From contig JBFGEG010000101.1 of assembly GCA_041580235.1 (NCBI GenBank), forward strand, positions 1 to 12,980: 12,980 nucleotides of DNA, written 5' to 3'. The notes beneath the pieces were generated by a model, which worked only from the letters and a program-made list of their open reading frames with translations, was not told where the DNA came from and did not search any database. Positions within the stretch are counted from its first letter, which is position 1. Each line of letters opens with the position of its first letter. Source of the DNA: JADFOJ01 sp041580235 (GTDB taxonomy: Bacteria; Planctomycetota; Phycisphaerae; Phycisphaerales; SM1A02). Positions 1-5,567 of the stretch are shown one piece after another. The translations under genes and the position numbers were made by a program.

Positions 1-238
1 CCGAGATCTCGGTCCCAATGACCTTGCATCCCAGAAGCGACTCGAATCGACGGACCTCATATCCGTTTCGAACGCCGTGGCAGAGACCGAACGAGGCTCC
101 GGGAACGTGCTCTCGGATGTAGTGCGCGATTGTCTTGAGCTCGTGATTCGAGACCCAGACAAACGGCAGTTTCTTCTTGTTGGTCTCCGTCTGGGTCTCA
201 ACGTACTGCTCGTATGTCGCGAACTTCAGCAGCTTCAT
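1..238 (-). CDS. Partial class I SAM-dependent methyltransferase-like protein (N-terminal 79 residues)
   Basis: Reading the minus strand from ATG at 238 gives an open frame that leaves the window at base 1, so only the N-terminal 79 residues are visible and the C-terminus is missing. The sequence opens MKLLKFATYEQY and contains SFGLCHGVRNGYEV (about residues 49-62) and KVIGTEIS (72-79). The 'G-x-C/x-H-G-x-R-x-G' loop followed about 16 residues later by 'VIGTEIS' matches the SAM-binding motif I and post-I acidic strand of a family of small bacterial and phage methyltransferases. The substrate cannot be told. GC is roughly 56% by hand count, well under the ~70% of the next gene, which may mean foreign origin. 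No clear Shine-Dalgarno sequence precedes the ATG. It is divergent from the ATP-grasp gene. That this is a coding region is fairly sure; the methyltransferase call is moderate. Confidence 0.65.
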   Translation of the reverse strand, partial: MKLLKFATYEQYVETQTETNKKKLPFVWVSNHELKTIAHYIREHVPGASFGLCHGVRNGYEVRRFESLLGCKVIGTEIS

Positions 239-312
239 CGAGGCTGGAGAGTATACCGTCGCCCGCTGATCAACCGGGGACTCCCGGTGACCAAGGGACT
301 ACGATCGGGCTT

Positions 313-1164
313 GTGGACGTCGCTCTCGTGTCATGTCGCGAGCTGCCGGAGCCCGATCCCGATGCAGGTCCGCTCTCCGGGGCCCTCATCGCGGCCGGAA
401 TCACCGCCGAAGTTCTTGCCTGGGACGATCCCGACGTCGACTGGTCAAAGGCGCGGCTGACGGTCCTGCGTTCCAGCTGGAACTACCCGCTTCACCTGGA
501 CGCGTTCGTCGAGTGGGCCCGGGTCGCCGCACGGGAGTCGCAGTTGTGGAACCCGCTGCCCATCGTGGTGTGGAACGCCCACAAGCGGTACCTGCTCGAG
601 CTGGCGCAGCGCGACATTCCCGTCGCGCCGACCGTGCTCGTGGCGCGAGGGTCCGGCATCGCATTGGAGGCGGTTCTGGAGGCCCGCGGCTGGCGCGATG
701 TCGTGGTCAAGCCCGCCGTTTCGGCCGCGTCCTACCGGACCCGCCGTTTCGCGACCGGAGCCGTCAAGGCGGGCGAGACCCATCTTCGCGCGCTCGCGGC
801 GGACGGCGACGTTCTCATCCAGCCGTACCTGCCGTCGGTCGAGGACTACGGGGAGCGCTCCCTGATCTGGATCGACGGCGTGCTGACGCATGCCGTGCGC
901 AAGAGCCCGCGACTCGACGGCCAGGCGGAGTCGGTCTCGGAGGCCGTTGAGATCATGCCGGCGGAGGCGACCCTGGCCCGGCGCGTCATCGGCAGCGTCC
1001 AGGGACCCATCATGTACGGCCGCATCGACATGGCGCCGGATCGATCCGGAGAGCCGGTGCTCATGGAGCTGGAGCTGCTGGAGCCCTCGCTCTTCTTCCC
1101 GCAGTGCCCGCGCGCGCTCGACTGCTTCGTGGCGGCGATCCGGCGTCGGCTCGACGCAGGCTGA
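313..1164 (+). CDS. ATP-grasp domain protein, RimK/DcsG-like
   Basis: This is a cytoplasmic ATP-dependent ligase-type enzyme of 283 residues. ATP-grasp enzymes join a carboxylate (through an acylphosphate) to an amine or similar nucleophile. The N-terminus (VDVALVSCRELPEPDPD) and the 'VLRSSWNY' stretch (51-58) resemble the group that includes the cycloserine enzyme DcsG. Visible ATP-grasp features are the ATP-contacting lysine in VVKPAVSAAS (131-140), QPYLPSVEDYGERSLIWIDG (170-189), YGRIDMA (235-241) and the metal-binding acidic strand LMELELLEPSLFF (250-262). The GTG at 313 is chosen because family members begin just before the 'VALVSCREL' strand; AAGGGA at 293-298 is a rather distant ribosome site. 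An ATG at 214 in the same frame would add 33 poorly conserved residues and overlap the start of the divergent gene. The stop abuts the stop of the convergent rhodanese gene with no spacer. The substrate is unknown, and no cycloserine pathway partners are visible. Confidence 0.85.
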   Translation: MDVALVSCRELPEPDPDAGPLSGALIAAGITAEVLAWDDPDVDWSKARLTVLRSSWNYPLHLDAFVEWARVAARESQLWNPLPIVVWNAHKRYLLELAQRDIPVAPTVLVARGSGIALEAVLEARGWRDVVVKPAVSAASYRTRRFATGAVKAGETHLRALAADGDVLIQPYLPSVEDYGERSLIWIDGVLTHAVRKSPRLDGQAESVSEAVEIMPAEATLARRVIGSVQGPIMYGRIDMAPDRSGEPVLMELELLEPSLFFPQCPRALDCFVAAIRRRLDAG

Positions 1165-1608
1165 TCACCAGACGGGCTCGTAGCCCTCCGCGGTGAGATC
1201 GAACTTGCGGCCGTGAACGTGGACCTTGCGGGTCGGACCCTCGGCGCACTCCAGGGCGCCGCCGGCGTGCGTCCAGGCCAGGATGGCACCCTTGAAGTTG
1301 AGCGCCTTGACGCCGCGAGCGGCGAGCTCCTGCGTGTAGCGGCCGCTGCGGCCGCCGATCGTGCAATAGGAGACGACGGTCGCCCCTTCGTGATCCTCGA
1401 TGTTGTCCTCGAACTGCCGGGCGGTGATCGCGCCGGGGATCATCGACACCGCCTGCTCCTCGGGCGTTCGTACGTCGACCAGGACGATATCGCCCTCCCG
1501 CAGCAGGTTCTGGAGCTCCTCGGCCGTCACCTCCTGGATGTCGGGAAAGGCACGCCTGGCTTTCTCGTACATCGACTCGATCTTCTCGCGCTTGGCTTGG
1601 TCAGACAT
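1165..1608 (-). CDS. Rhodanese-like domain protein
   Basis: This is a 147-residue single-domain rhodanese, a sulfur-transfer or persulfide-handling protein, probably cytoplasmic because no signal peptide is seen. After a charged helix (residues 1-25) the domain shows VLVDVRTPEEQ (42-52) and the active-site loop VVSYCTIGGRSGRY (78-91), where Cys82 is the expected persulfide-carrying cysteine in a CxxGxR loop. The C-terminal stretch NFKGAILAWTHAGGALE (104-120) and the ending KVHVHGRKFDLTAEGYEPVW define a subgroup with an extra C-terminal motif after the domain. ATG 1608 (MSDQAK) is chosen; ATG 1617 (MRIMSDQ) is possible. No Shine-Dalgarno sequence is visible at either, and a TACTAT -10-like box sits just upstream, so the message may be leaderless. 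It is divergent from the FAD oxidoreductase gene, with a gap of only 24 bases between the chosen starts. Confidence 0.9.
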   Translation of the reverse strand: MSDQAKREKIESMYEKARRAFPDIQEVTAEELQNLLREGDIVLVDVRTPEEQAVSMIPGAITARQFEDNIEDHEGATVVSYCTIGGRSGRYTQELAARGVKALNFKGAILAWTHAGGALECAEGPTRKVHVHGRKFDLTAEGYEPVW

Positions 1609-1615
1609 GATTCGC

Positions 1616-1622
1616 ATAGTAT
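1616..1622. promoter_or_regulatory. Overlapping divergent -10-like boxes
   Basis: The core CATAGTATG (1615-1623) is a near-perfect dyad. It gives TAGTAT on the plus strand (1617-1622) and TACTAT on the minus strand (1621 back to 1616), each a good match to a bacterial -10 element. Transcripts from these boxes would start at about 1629 (+) and about 1609 (-), which would make the ATGs at 1633 and 1608 nearly leaderless. That fits the lack of Shine-Dalgarno sequences at both genes. No convincing -35 boxes are seen, so the call is tentative. Confidence 0.3.
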
Positions 1623-1632
1623 GGCAAACTCG

Positions 1633-2763
1633 ATGCGAGAGGTGCTCCTGGTCGGGGGTGGTCATGCGCACGTGCAGGTCCTGAGGACCTTCGCCTCGGC
1701 TCCGCTGCCGGACAGCCGCCTGACGCTGGTGGTGGACACGCCCATCGCCGTCTACTCCGGCATGGTGCCGGGGTTCGTCGCCGGCCAGTACCGGGCCGAC
1801 GAGCTGGAGATCGACGTCGGAACGCTGGCCCGACACGCCGGGGCGCGGATCGTGATCGGCCGGGTCGTGAGGATCGACACCGACGACCGGCAAGTTGTCG
1901 TCGACGATCACGACCCGGTTGCCTACGACCTTGCGTCGTTCAACATCGGCTCGACGGTCATGGGGCTGGATCTTCCGGGAGTCCGTGAGCACGCGGTACC
2001 GACCCGCCCCATCAGCCTGTTCGTGCATCGCGTCGAGGAGGTCGTCCAGCGGGCCCGTGACCAGGGCCCGCCCTTCCACGTGGTGGTGGTGGGTGGCGGG
2101 GCGGGAGGCGTCGAGCTGGCCTTCACGCTGCAGCGACGCGTCGGTGCCGAGACCGGCATCCCGGTCCGGGTGGTGCTGGTCGAGAGCGGCCCGCGGATCC
2201 TCAACGGGTATCCCCAGTCGCTCATCCGGCGGGTGGAGCGGCACGCCGCGGTCCGCGCGATCGAGGTTCGCTGCGGCGCGAAGGTGGCCGCCGCCGAGGC
2301 CGGACGCGTCACGCTGGCGGACGGCGGCACCATTGCCTGCCAGGCCTTGATCTGGGTCACGGGGGCCGTCAGCCACCCGGTCTTCGAGGGGCTCTCCACC
2401 GACGCTCGCGGATTCGTTCGAACACGGTCAACGCTGCAGTTTGAGCACCACGACGACCTGTTCGCCGTCGGTGACTGCGGCACGCTGATCGACCATCCGC
2501 AGACGCCCAAGGCCGGGGTCTACGCGGTCCGGCAGGGGCCCGTGATCACCCACAACCTGCGGGCTGCACTCACCGGAGCCGCGCTGCGCACCTACACGCC
2601 CCAGCGTGACTTCCTGACGCTGCTCAACCTCGGCGACGGCACCGCCCTCGGCACCAAGTGGGGGTGGTCCTTCGGCGGCCGGTGGGTGATGAAGCTCAAG
2701 GACTTCATCGATCGTCGCTTTGTGGAGGGCTTCAGTGGTCCGTCTTCGTCGACGCGCCCGTGA
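1633..2763 (+). CDS. FAD-dependent pyridine nucleotide-disulfide oxidoreductase family protein (SelD-associated, NDH-2-like)
   Basis: This is a 376-residue flavoprotein with two Rossmann motifs. The FAD site is LLVGGGHAHVQVL (5-17), the NAD(P)H site is VVVVGGGAGGVELAF (150-164), and the second flavin motif is DLFAVGDC (275-282). The combination 'GGGHAHVQVLR' plus 'VYSGMVPGFVAGQY' (40-53) marks the subfamily that in cyanobacteria and others is fused N-terminally to selenophosphate synthetase SelD, and elsewhere stands alone (TIGR03169-type, from memory). There is no redox-active CxxC, so it should act as an NAD(P)H dehydrogenase rather than a disulfide reductase. The C-terminus (residues 326-367) is the amphipathic tail typical of NDH-2-like proteins. 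ATG 1633 is preferred because homologues begin 4-7 residues before the first GGG; ATG 1621 would add MANS. The 3' end overlaps the convergent lipoprotein gene by 32 bases. The electron acceptor is unknown. The divergent rhodanese suggests a sulfur or selenium role, but this is inference. Confidence 0.88.
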   Translation: MREVLLVGGGHAHVQVLRTFASAPLPDSRLTLVVDTPIAVYSGMVPGFVAGQYRADELEIDVGTLARHAGARIVIGRVVRIDTDDRQVVVDDHDPVAYDLASFNIGSTVMGLDLPGVREHAVPTRPISLFVHRVEEVVQRARDQGPPFHVVVVGGGAGGVELAFTLQRRVGAETGIPVRVVLVESGPRILNGYPQSLIRRVERHAAVRAIEVRCGAKVAAAEAGRVTLADGGTIACQALIWVTGAVSHPVFEGLSTDARGFVRTRSTLQFEHHDDLFAVGDCGTLIDHPQTPKAGVYAVRQGPVITHNLRAALTGAALRTYTPQRDFLTLLNLGDGTALGTKWGWSFGGRWVMKLKDFIDRRFVEGFSGPSSSTRP

Positions 2764-3448
2764 TCTGCTCCTCGTAGGGCACGCTCACGACGAATGAACG
2801 GTACCCCAGGGGCGGCCGGCGATAGTGCTCGCCCTCGAGCGGAAACTCGATGGCATATCGCCAGGTTCCGGCGTTCACCACGGAGGCGGGGATCACCACG
2901 CGGAAGTTGCCGTAACCGTCGGCCTCCATCGGTGAGCGGATGTCGCCGGGCACGCCCGGCATCTGGTAGATGACCGTGGGCTGGCCGATCGGCTGCTGCC
3001 GCGCGTACAGGATGATCTGGACCTCGTGCTCGGTGTCCGAGGCAATGGGGCGATCAGAGAGGCTGGCGAGAACCATGCCCGTCCGATCGAGAACCGTGAC
3101 CACGAAGGGTGACGCCGGTGATCCCAGCGCCGTCATGCGGCCGTTCTTCATCACGTCGATGTAGTACTCGATCGTGTCGTCAGCCTGGAGCTGCTCGGTC
3201 GGGAGCATGGTCCAGAGCTGGTTGGCGCGACGCTGCAGCCGGACAGCCTCGTAGGGGCTCGACCCGGCGGATCCCGTCGTGCGGTAGTGCACCGTCCCGT
3301 CGACCACGTCGTCGGCATCGTGGGTGATCGTGACCTCGACGGGCAGCGTCCTGCCCACCACCTGATTGGGCTTGTAGTGGTGGTGCACCCTCGTGCAGCC
3401 GAGCGTGACCATCAGACAGCATGCGGCGAGAAGCGATAGAGCCTTCAT
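2732..3448 (-). CDS. Putative lipoprotein downstream of Rrf2
   Basis: This 238-residue protein has a lipoprotein-type signal, MKALSLLAACCLMVTLGC, with Cys18 as the likely lipidated residue; Thr at -3 is less usual but acceptable. An LAAC at 7-10 is too close to the N-terminus to be the cleavage site. The mature part begins with a His-rich TRVHHHYKPN segment. It then resembles beta-sandwich (Ig/fibronectin-like) domains: VEVTITHDADDVVDGTVHYR (37-56), TIEYYIDVMKNGRMTALGSP (about 93-112) and a second half ending RSFVVSVPYEEQ. The 'D-x-I-E-Y-Y-I' pattern is common in planctomycete extracellular beta-domains. The family is not recognised and no catalytic motif is seen. The start is supported by AAGGGGG at 3454-3460, five bases before the ATG, lying over the stop codon of the Rrf2 gene. 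That indicates cotranscription and probably translational coupling. Confidence 0.8.
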   Translation of the reverse strand: MKALSLLAACCLMVTLGCTRVHHHYKPNQVVGRTLPVEVTITHDADDVVDGTVHYRTTGSAGSSPYEAVRLQRRANQLWTMLPTEQLQADDTIEYYIDVMKNGRMTALGSPASPFVVTVLDRTGMVLASLSDRPIASDTEHEVQIILYARQQPIGQPTVIYQMPGVPGDIRSPMEADGYGNFRVVIPASVVNAGTWRYAIEFPLEGEHYRRPPLGYRSFVVSVPYEEQITGASTKTDH

Positions 3449-3453
3449 AGGTG

Positions 3454-3460
3454 CCCCCTT
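3454..3460 (-). promoter_or_regulatory. Ribosome binding site of the lipoprotein gene, overlapping the Rrf2 stop
   Basis: AAGGGGG on the minus strand lies five bases before the lipoprotein ATG (3448) and shares a base with the Rrf2 stop codon (3460-3462). This decides the lipoprotein start and argues that the two genes are translated from one message. Confidence 0.7.
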
Positions 3461-4002
3461 CAGCCACTCCTTCGTCGCTTCCCGGCCGCGGCTTTACCCG
3501 AAGCCCGCCCCCTGGCCGCCGCTTTCTTGCCACGGCCCGAGCCAGAGGTCTTCTTGCGCGGCGCCGAGACGCGGACACGTGCCCGGCCGGGCGGGCACAG
3601 GGCAGGGCCGCTCTGGCCATCGATCACGCTCTTGATCGTCATGCCGCCGAGGCTCTCGGTCAGCATGCCGATGACCTCGTCAAGGCGGCTGTGCAGCGGA
3701 CACAACGCGCTGCGATGCGCTTCACGCCCCAGGGGGCACTCGGTGATGCGCTCCAGGGGGTCGATCACGTTGACGACATCGAGCAGCGTCGTGCGTCGAG
3801 GATCGCAACTCAGCCGGAACCCTCCGCCCCGACCGCGCTGGCCGTGAACGAGCTTCGCCCGGCCCAGCCACTGGAGGATCTTGACCGCGTAGTCGCCGGG
3901 CACCTTGGTCGCCTTGGCGATCTCCTCGCTGGTCATGGCCGCCCCCTCTTCCGAGAGGCAGATCATGATCCGAAGCGCGTACTCGGCGGTGTTGGACAGC
4001 AT
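3460..4002 (-). CDS. Rrf2-family transcriptional regulator with a basic tail
   Basis: This is a 180-residue winged-helix regulator of the Rrf2 (IscR/NsrR/CymR) family. The N-terminus MLSNTAEYALRIMICLSEE, the recognition region MTSEEIAKATKVPGDYAVKI (23-42) and the wing GQRGRGGGFRLS (54-65) are textbook. The cluster-binding region reads ITECPLGREAHRSALCPLH (86-104), giving Cys89 and Cys101 but no third cysteine between them; His96 is present. A Fe-S ligand set would therefore be Cys/Cys plus another residue, or the sensing may be thiol-based. Residues 140-180 form a Lys/Arg/Ala/Gly-rich tail resembling bacterial histone-H1-like tails, which is unusual for Rrf2 proteins (normally about 130-165 residues). 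A partial dyad 33-52 bases upstream may be an autoregulatory operator. The gene lies 50 bases after tyrosine phenol-lyase and just before the lipoprotein, all on the same strand. Confidence 0.93.
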   Translation of the reverse strand: MLSNTAEYALRIMICLSEEGAAMTSEEIAKATKVPGDYAVKILQWLGRAKLVHGQRGRGGGFRLSCDPRRTTLLDVVNVIDPLERITECPLGREAHRSALCPLHSRLDEVIGMLTESLGGMTIKSVIDGQSGPALCPPGRARVRVSAPRKKTSGSGRGKKAAARGRASGKAAAGKRRRSG

Positions 4003-4034
4003 CGAGGCCTCGGCTCCGCGGGGACGAGCAACAA

Positions 4035-4054
4035 GATATTGGCATACGGATATC
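4035..4054. promoter_or_regulatory. Candidate operator upstream of the Rrf2 gene
   Basis: GATAT (4035-4039) and ATATC (4050-4054) form inverted arms around a ten-base spacer, 33-52 bases upstream of the Rrf2 ATG and overlapping the stop codon of tyrosine phenol-lyase. Within it, ATACGGATAT (4044-4053) matches ATAGGGATAT upstream of the polyferredoxin-TPR gene at 9 of 10 positions. Rrf2 proteins usually bind imperfect dyads of about this size near their own promoters, so autoregulation is plausible. The evidence is pattern only. Confidence 0.35.
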
Positions 4055-5492
4055 AGGTCTGCAAGCTCGCCGCCTTGCGGCGGACCCGAAGCCGGCCGGT
4101 CGGGGCGGCCGTCAGCGGCCGGAATCGGGCCTGGAAGAACCGCAGGAAGCGTGGCTCGTGGATGATCTCCAGGCCGGCAATCCGCTCCCGCCGCTCATGC
4201 ACGTCCATGATCGATTCGGCGACGACGTCCATGTGGGCCTGCGTGTACACACGCCGCGGGATCGTGAGCCGAACCAGCTCCAGACGCGAGGGCCGGTGCC
4301 GGCCGGTTTCGGGGTCGCGGCCCGCGGAGACGAGGCCCCGCTCCATCGCCCGCACGCCGCCCTCGAGATAGATCTCGGCGGCCAGGGTCTGGGCGGGAAA
4401 GACCTCCTGCGGAAGGTGCGGCAGGAACCGCCGCGCGTCGACGAAGACCCCGTGCGTGCCGATGGGCTTGACGATCGGGATGCCGGCGGTCTCCAGCCGG
4501 TGTCCGAGGTAGTGCACCTGACCGACACGAGCCCGGATGTGATCGAAGCCGACACACTCGCGGATCCCGACGGCGATGGCCTCCATGTCGCGGCCCGCCA
4601 GGCCCCCGTACGTGTGCAGCCCCTCGTAGACCACGGCCAGGTTGCGGGCCTCCTCGGCCAGCTCGTCGTCGTTGACGGCGAGAAAACCACCGATGTTGAC
4701 GAGGTTGTCCTTCTTGGCGCTCATCGTGCACGCGTCCGTGAGGCTGCAGATTTCGCGGACGATCTCGGCGATGGATCGGTCGGCGTACCCCGGCTCGCGC
4801 AGCCGGATCATGAAGGCGTTCTCCACGCAGCGGGTGGCGTCGTGCACGACCCGGATGCCGTGCCCGCGGGCCAGGGCGGTTACGCCGCGGAGGTTTTCGA
4901 GCGAGATCGGCTGGCCGCCGCACATGTTGACGCTGGTGGCGATGGAGATGTACGGAATCCGCTGGGGGCCGTGCTCGGCGATCACACGCCGCAGCTTCTG
5001 GAGGTCCACGTTGCCCTTGAAGGGGTGCTCGTTGGCGGGGTCGTGAGCGGCCTCGATGATCACGTCCATGAAGCGACCACCCGCGAGCTCCTGGTGGAGG
5101 CGGGTCGTGGTGAAGTACATGTTGCCGGGGATGACGTCACCGGGCTTGATCAGCAGCCGGCTGAGCAGGTGCTCGGCGCCGCGGCCCTGGTGGGTGGGGA
5201 TGACGTGGCGGTAACCGTACACGTCGCGCACCGCCTCCTCCATGCGATAGAAGCTGCGACTGCCGGCGTAGGCCTCGTCGCCCAGCATGAGGGCCGCCCA
5301 CTGCCGGTCGCTCATGGCGCTGGTGCCCGAGTCCGTCAGGAGGTCGATGTACACGTCCTCCGAGCGGAGCAGGAACGTGTTGTGCCCGGCCCGATCGATC
5401 GCCTCCTGTCTCTGCGGTCGGGGGATCAGGCGGACCGGCTCGACCATCTTGATCTTGTAGGGCTCGGCCCACGAACGTCGCTGCGCAGTCAT
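4053..5492 (-). CDS. tpl: Tyrosine phenol-lyase (beta-tyrosinase)
   Basis: This PLP enzyme cleaves L-tyrosine to phenol, pyruvate and ammonia in the cytoplasm. The 479 residues follow the Citrobacter freundii enzyme (456 residues) closely along their whole length: IDLLTDSGTSAMSD (49-62), GDEAYAGS (71-78), IPTHQGRGAE (98-107), MYFTTTR (125-131), DATRCVENA (218-226), SAKKD (258-262), MERG (383-386) and LRFFQARF (450-457). Lys261 is the PLP Schiff-base lysine. The residues that separate this enzyme from tryptophanase are all of the phenol-lyase type: Thr128 (where tryptophanase has Asp), Arg385 (tryptophanase Ile/Val) and Phe452-Phe453 (tryptophanase has His at the second position). A basic extension of about 20 residues at the C-terminus (GRLRVRRKAASLQT) is not in the Citrobacter protein. 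The start is fixed by AGGAGA at 5501-5506, eight bases before the ATG. It is divergent from a tryptophanase paralogue and upstream of an Rrf2 regulator. Confidence 0.94.
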   Translation of the reverse strand: MTAQRRSWAEPYKIKMVEPVRLIPRPQRQEAIDRAGHNTFLLRSEDVYIDLLTDSGTSAMSDRQWAALMLGDEAYAGSRSFYRMEEAVRDVYGYRHVIPTHQGRGAEHLLSRLLIKPGDVIPGNMYFTTTRLHQELAGGRFMDVIIEAAHDPANEHPFKGNVDLQKLRRVIAEHGPQRIPYISIATSVNMCGGQPISLENLRGVTALARGHGIRVVHDATRCVENAFMIRLREPGYADRSIAEIVREICSLTDACTMSAKKDNLVNIGGFLAVNDDELAEEARNLAVVYEGLHTYGGLAGRDMEAIAVGIRECVGFDHIRARVGQVHYLGHRLETAGIPIVKPIGTHGVFVDARRFLPHLPQEVFPAQTLAAEIYLEGGVRAMERGLVSAGRDPETGRHRPSRLELVRLTIPRRVYTQAHMDVVAESIMDVHERRERIAGLEIIHEPRFLRFFQARFRPLTAAPTGRLRVRRKAASLQT

Positions 5493-5500
5493 TGATACCG

Positions 5501-5506
5501 TCTCCT
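5501..5506 (-). promoter_or_regulatory. Ribosome binding site of tyrosine phenol-lyase
   Basis: AGGAGA on the minus strand is eight bases before the ATG at 5492, a strong Shine-Dalgarno match that settles this start. Confidence 0.75.
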
Positions 5507-5513
5507 GGTGGCG

Positions 5514-5547
5514 CGGGATAAAATCGGATAAACTACTCCTGTATCAT
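5514..5547. promoter_or_regulatory. Divergent promoter region between the two lyase genes, with paired boxes
   Basis: Only 75 bases (5493-5567) separate the two ATGs. Two similar boxes, CGGGATAA (from 5514) and TCGGATAA (from 5524), are repeated ten bases apart, one helical turn, and are followed by TATCAT (5542-5547), a 5-of-6 match to a -10 element for the rightward tryptophanase gene. The boxes fall over the expected -35 position, where an activator or repressor would act. On the minus strand TTTTAT (5523 back to 5518) is a weak -10 candidate for tyrosine phenol-lyase. The boxes share the GGATA core with motifs upstream of the Rrf2 and polyferredoxin-TPR genes. Confidence 0.35.
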
Positions 5548-5567
5548 CGGAAATCATAGGCCGCGTC

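Noticed and set aside
77..460. A 127-codon plus-strand frame at the left edge
   Set aside because: It overlaps the methyltransferase-like gene on the minus strand and the ATP-grasp gene in another frame, and its product has no recognisable feature.
1609..2376. Upstream extension of the rhodanese frame on the minus strand to 2376
   Set aside because: The extra residues lie opposite the FAD oxidoreductase coding sequence and have no recognisable pattern. Rhodanese similarity begins only near the MSDQAK start.
4158..5495. A long plus-strand open frame opposite tyrosine phenol-lyase, and its counterpart on the minus strand at 5544-6746 opposite tryptophanase
   Set aside because: Both are antisense shadows of highly conserved lyase genes, with Asp/Val/His-rich products of no family likeness.
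5493..5567. TnaC-type leader peptide controlling tryptophanase
   Set aside because: The 75-base spacer has no short frame with a Trp codon and a ribosome site, and no Rho-site-like tract between a leader and the gene.
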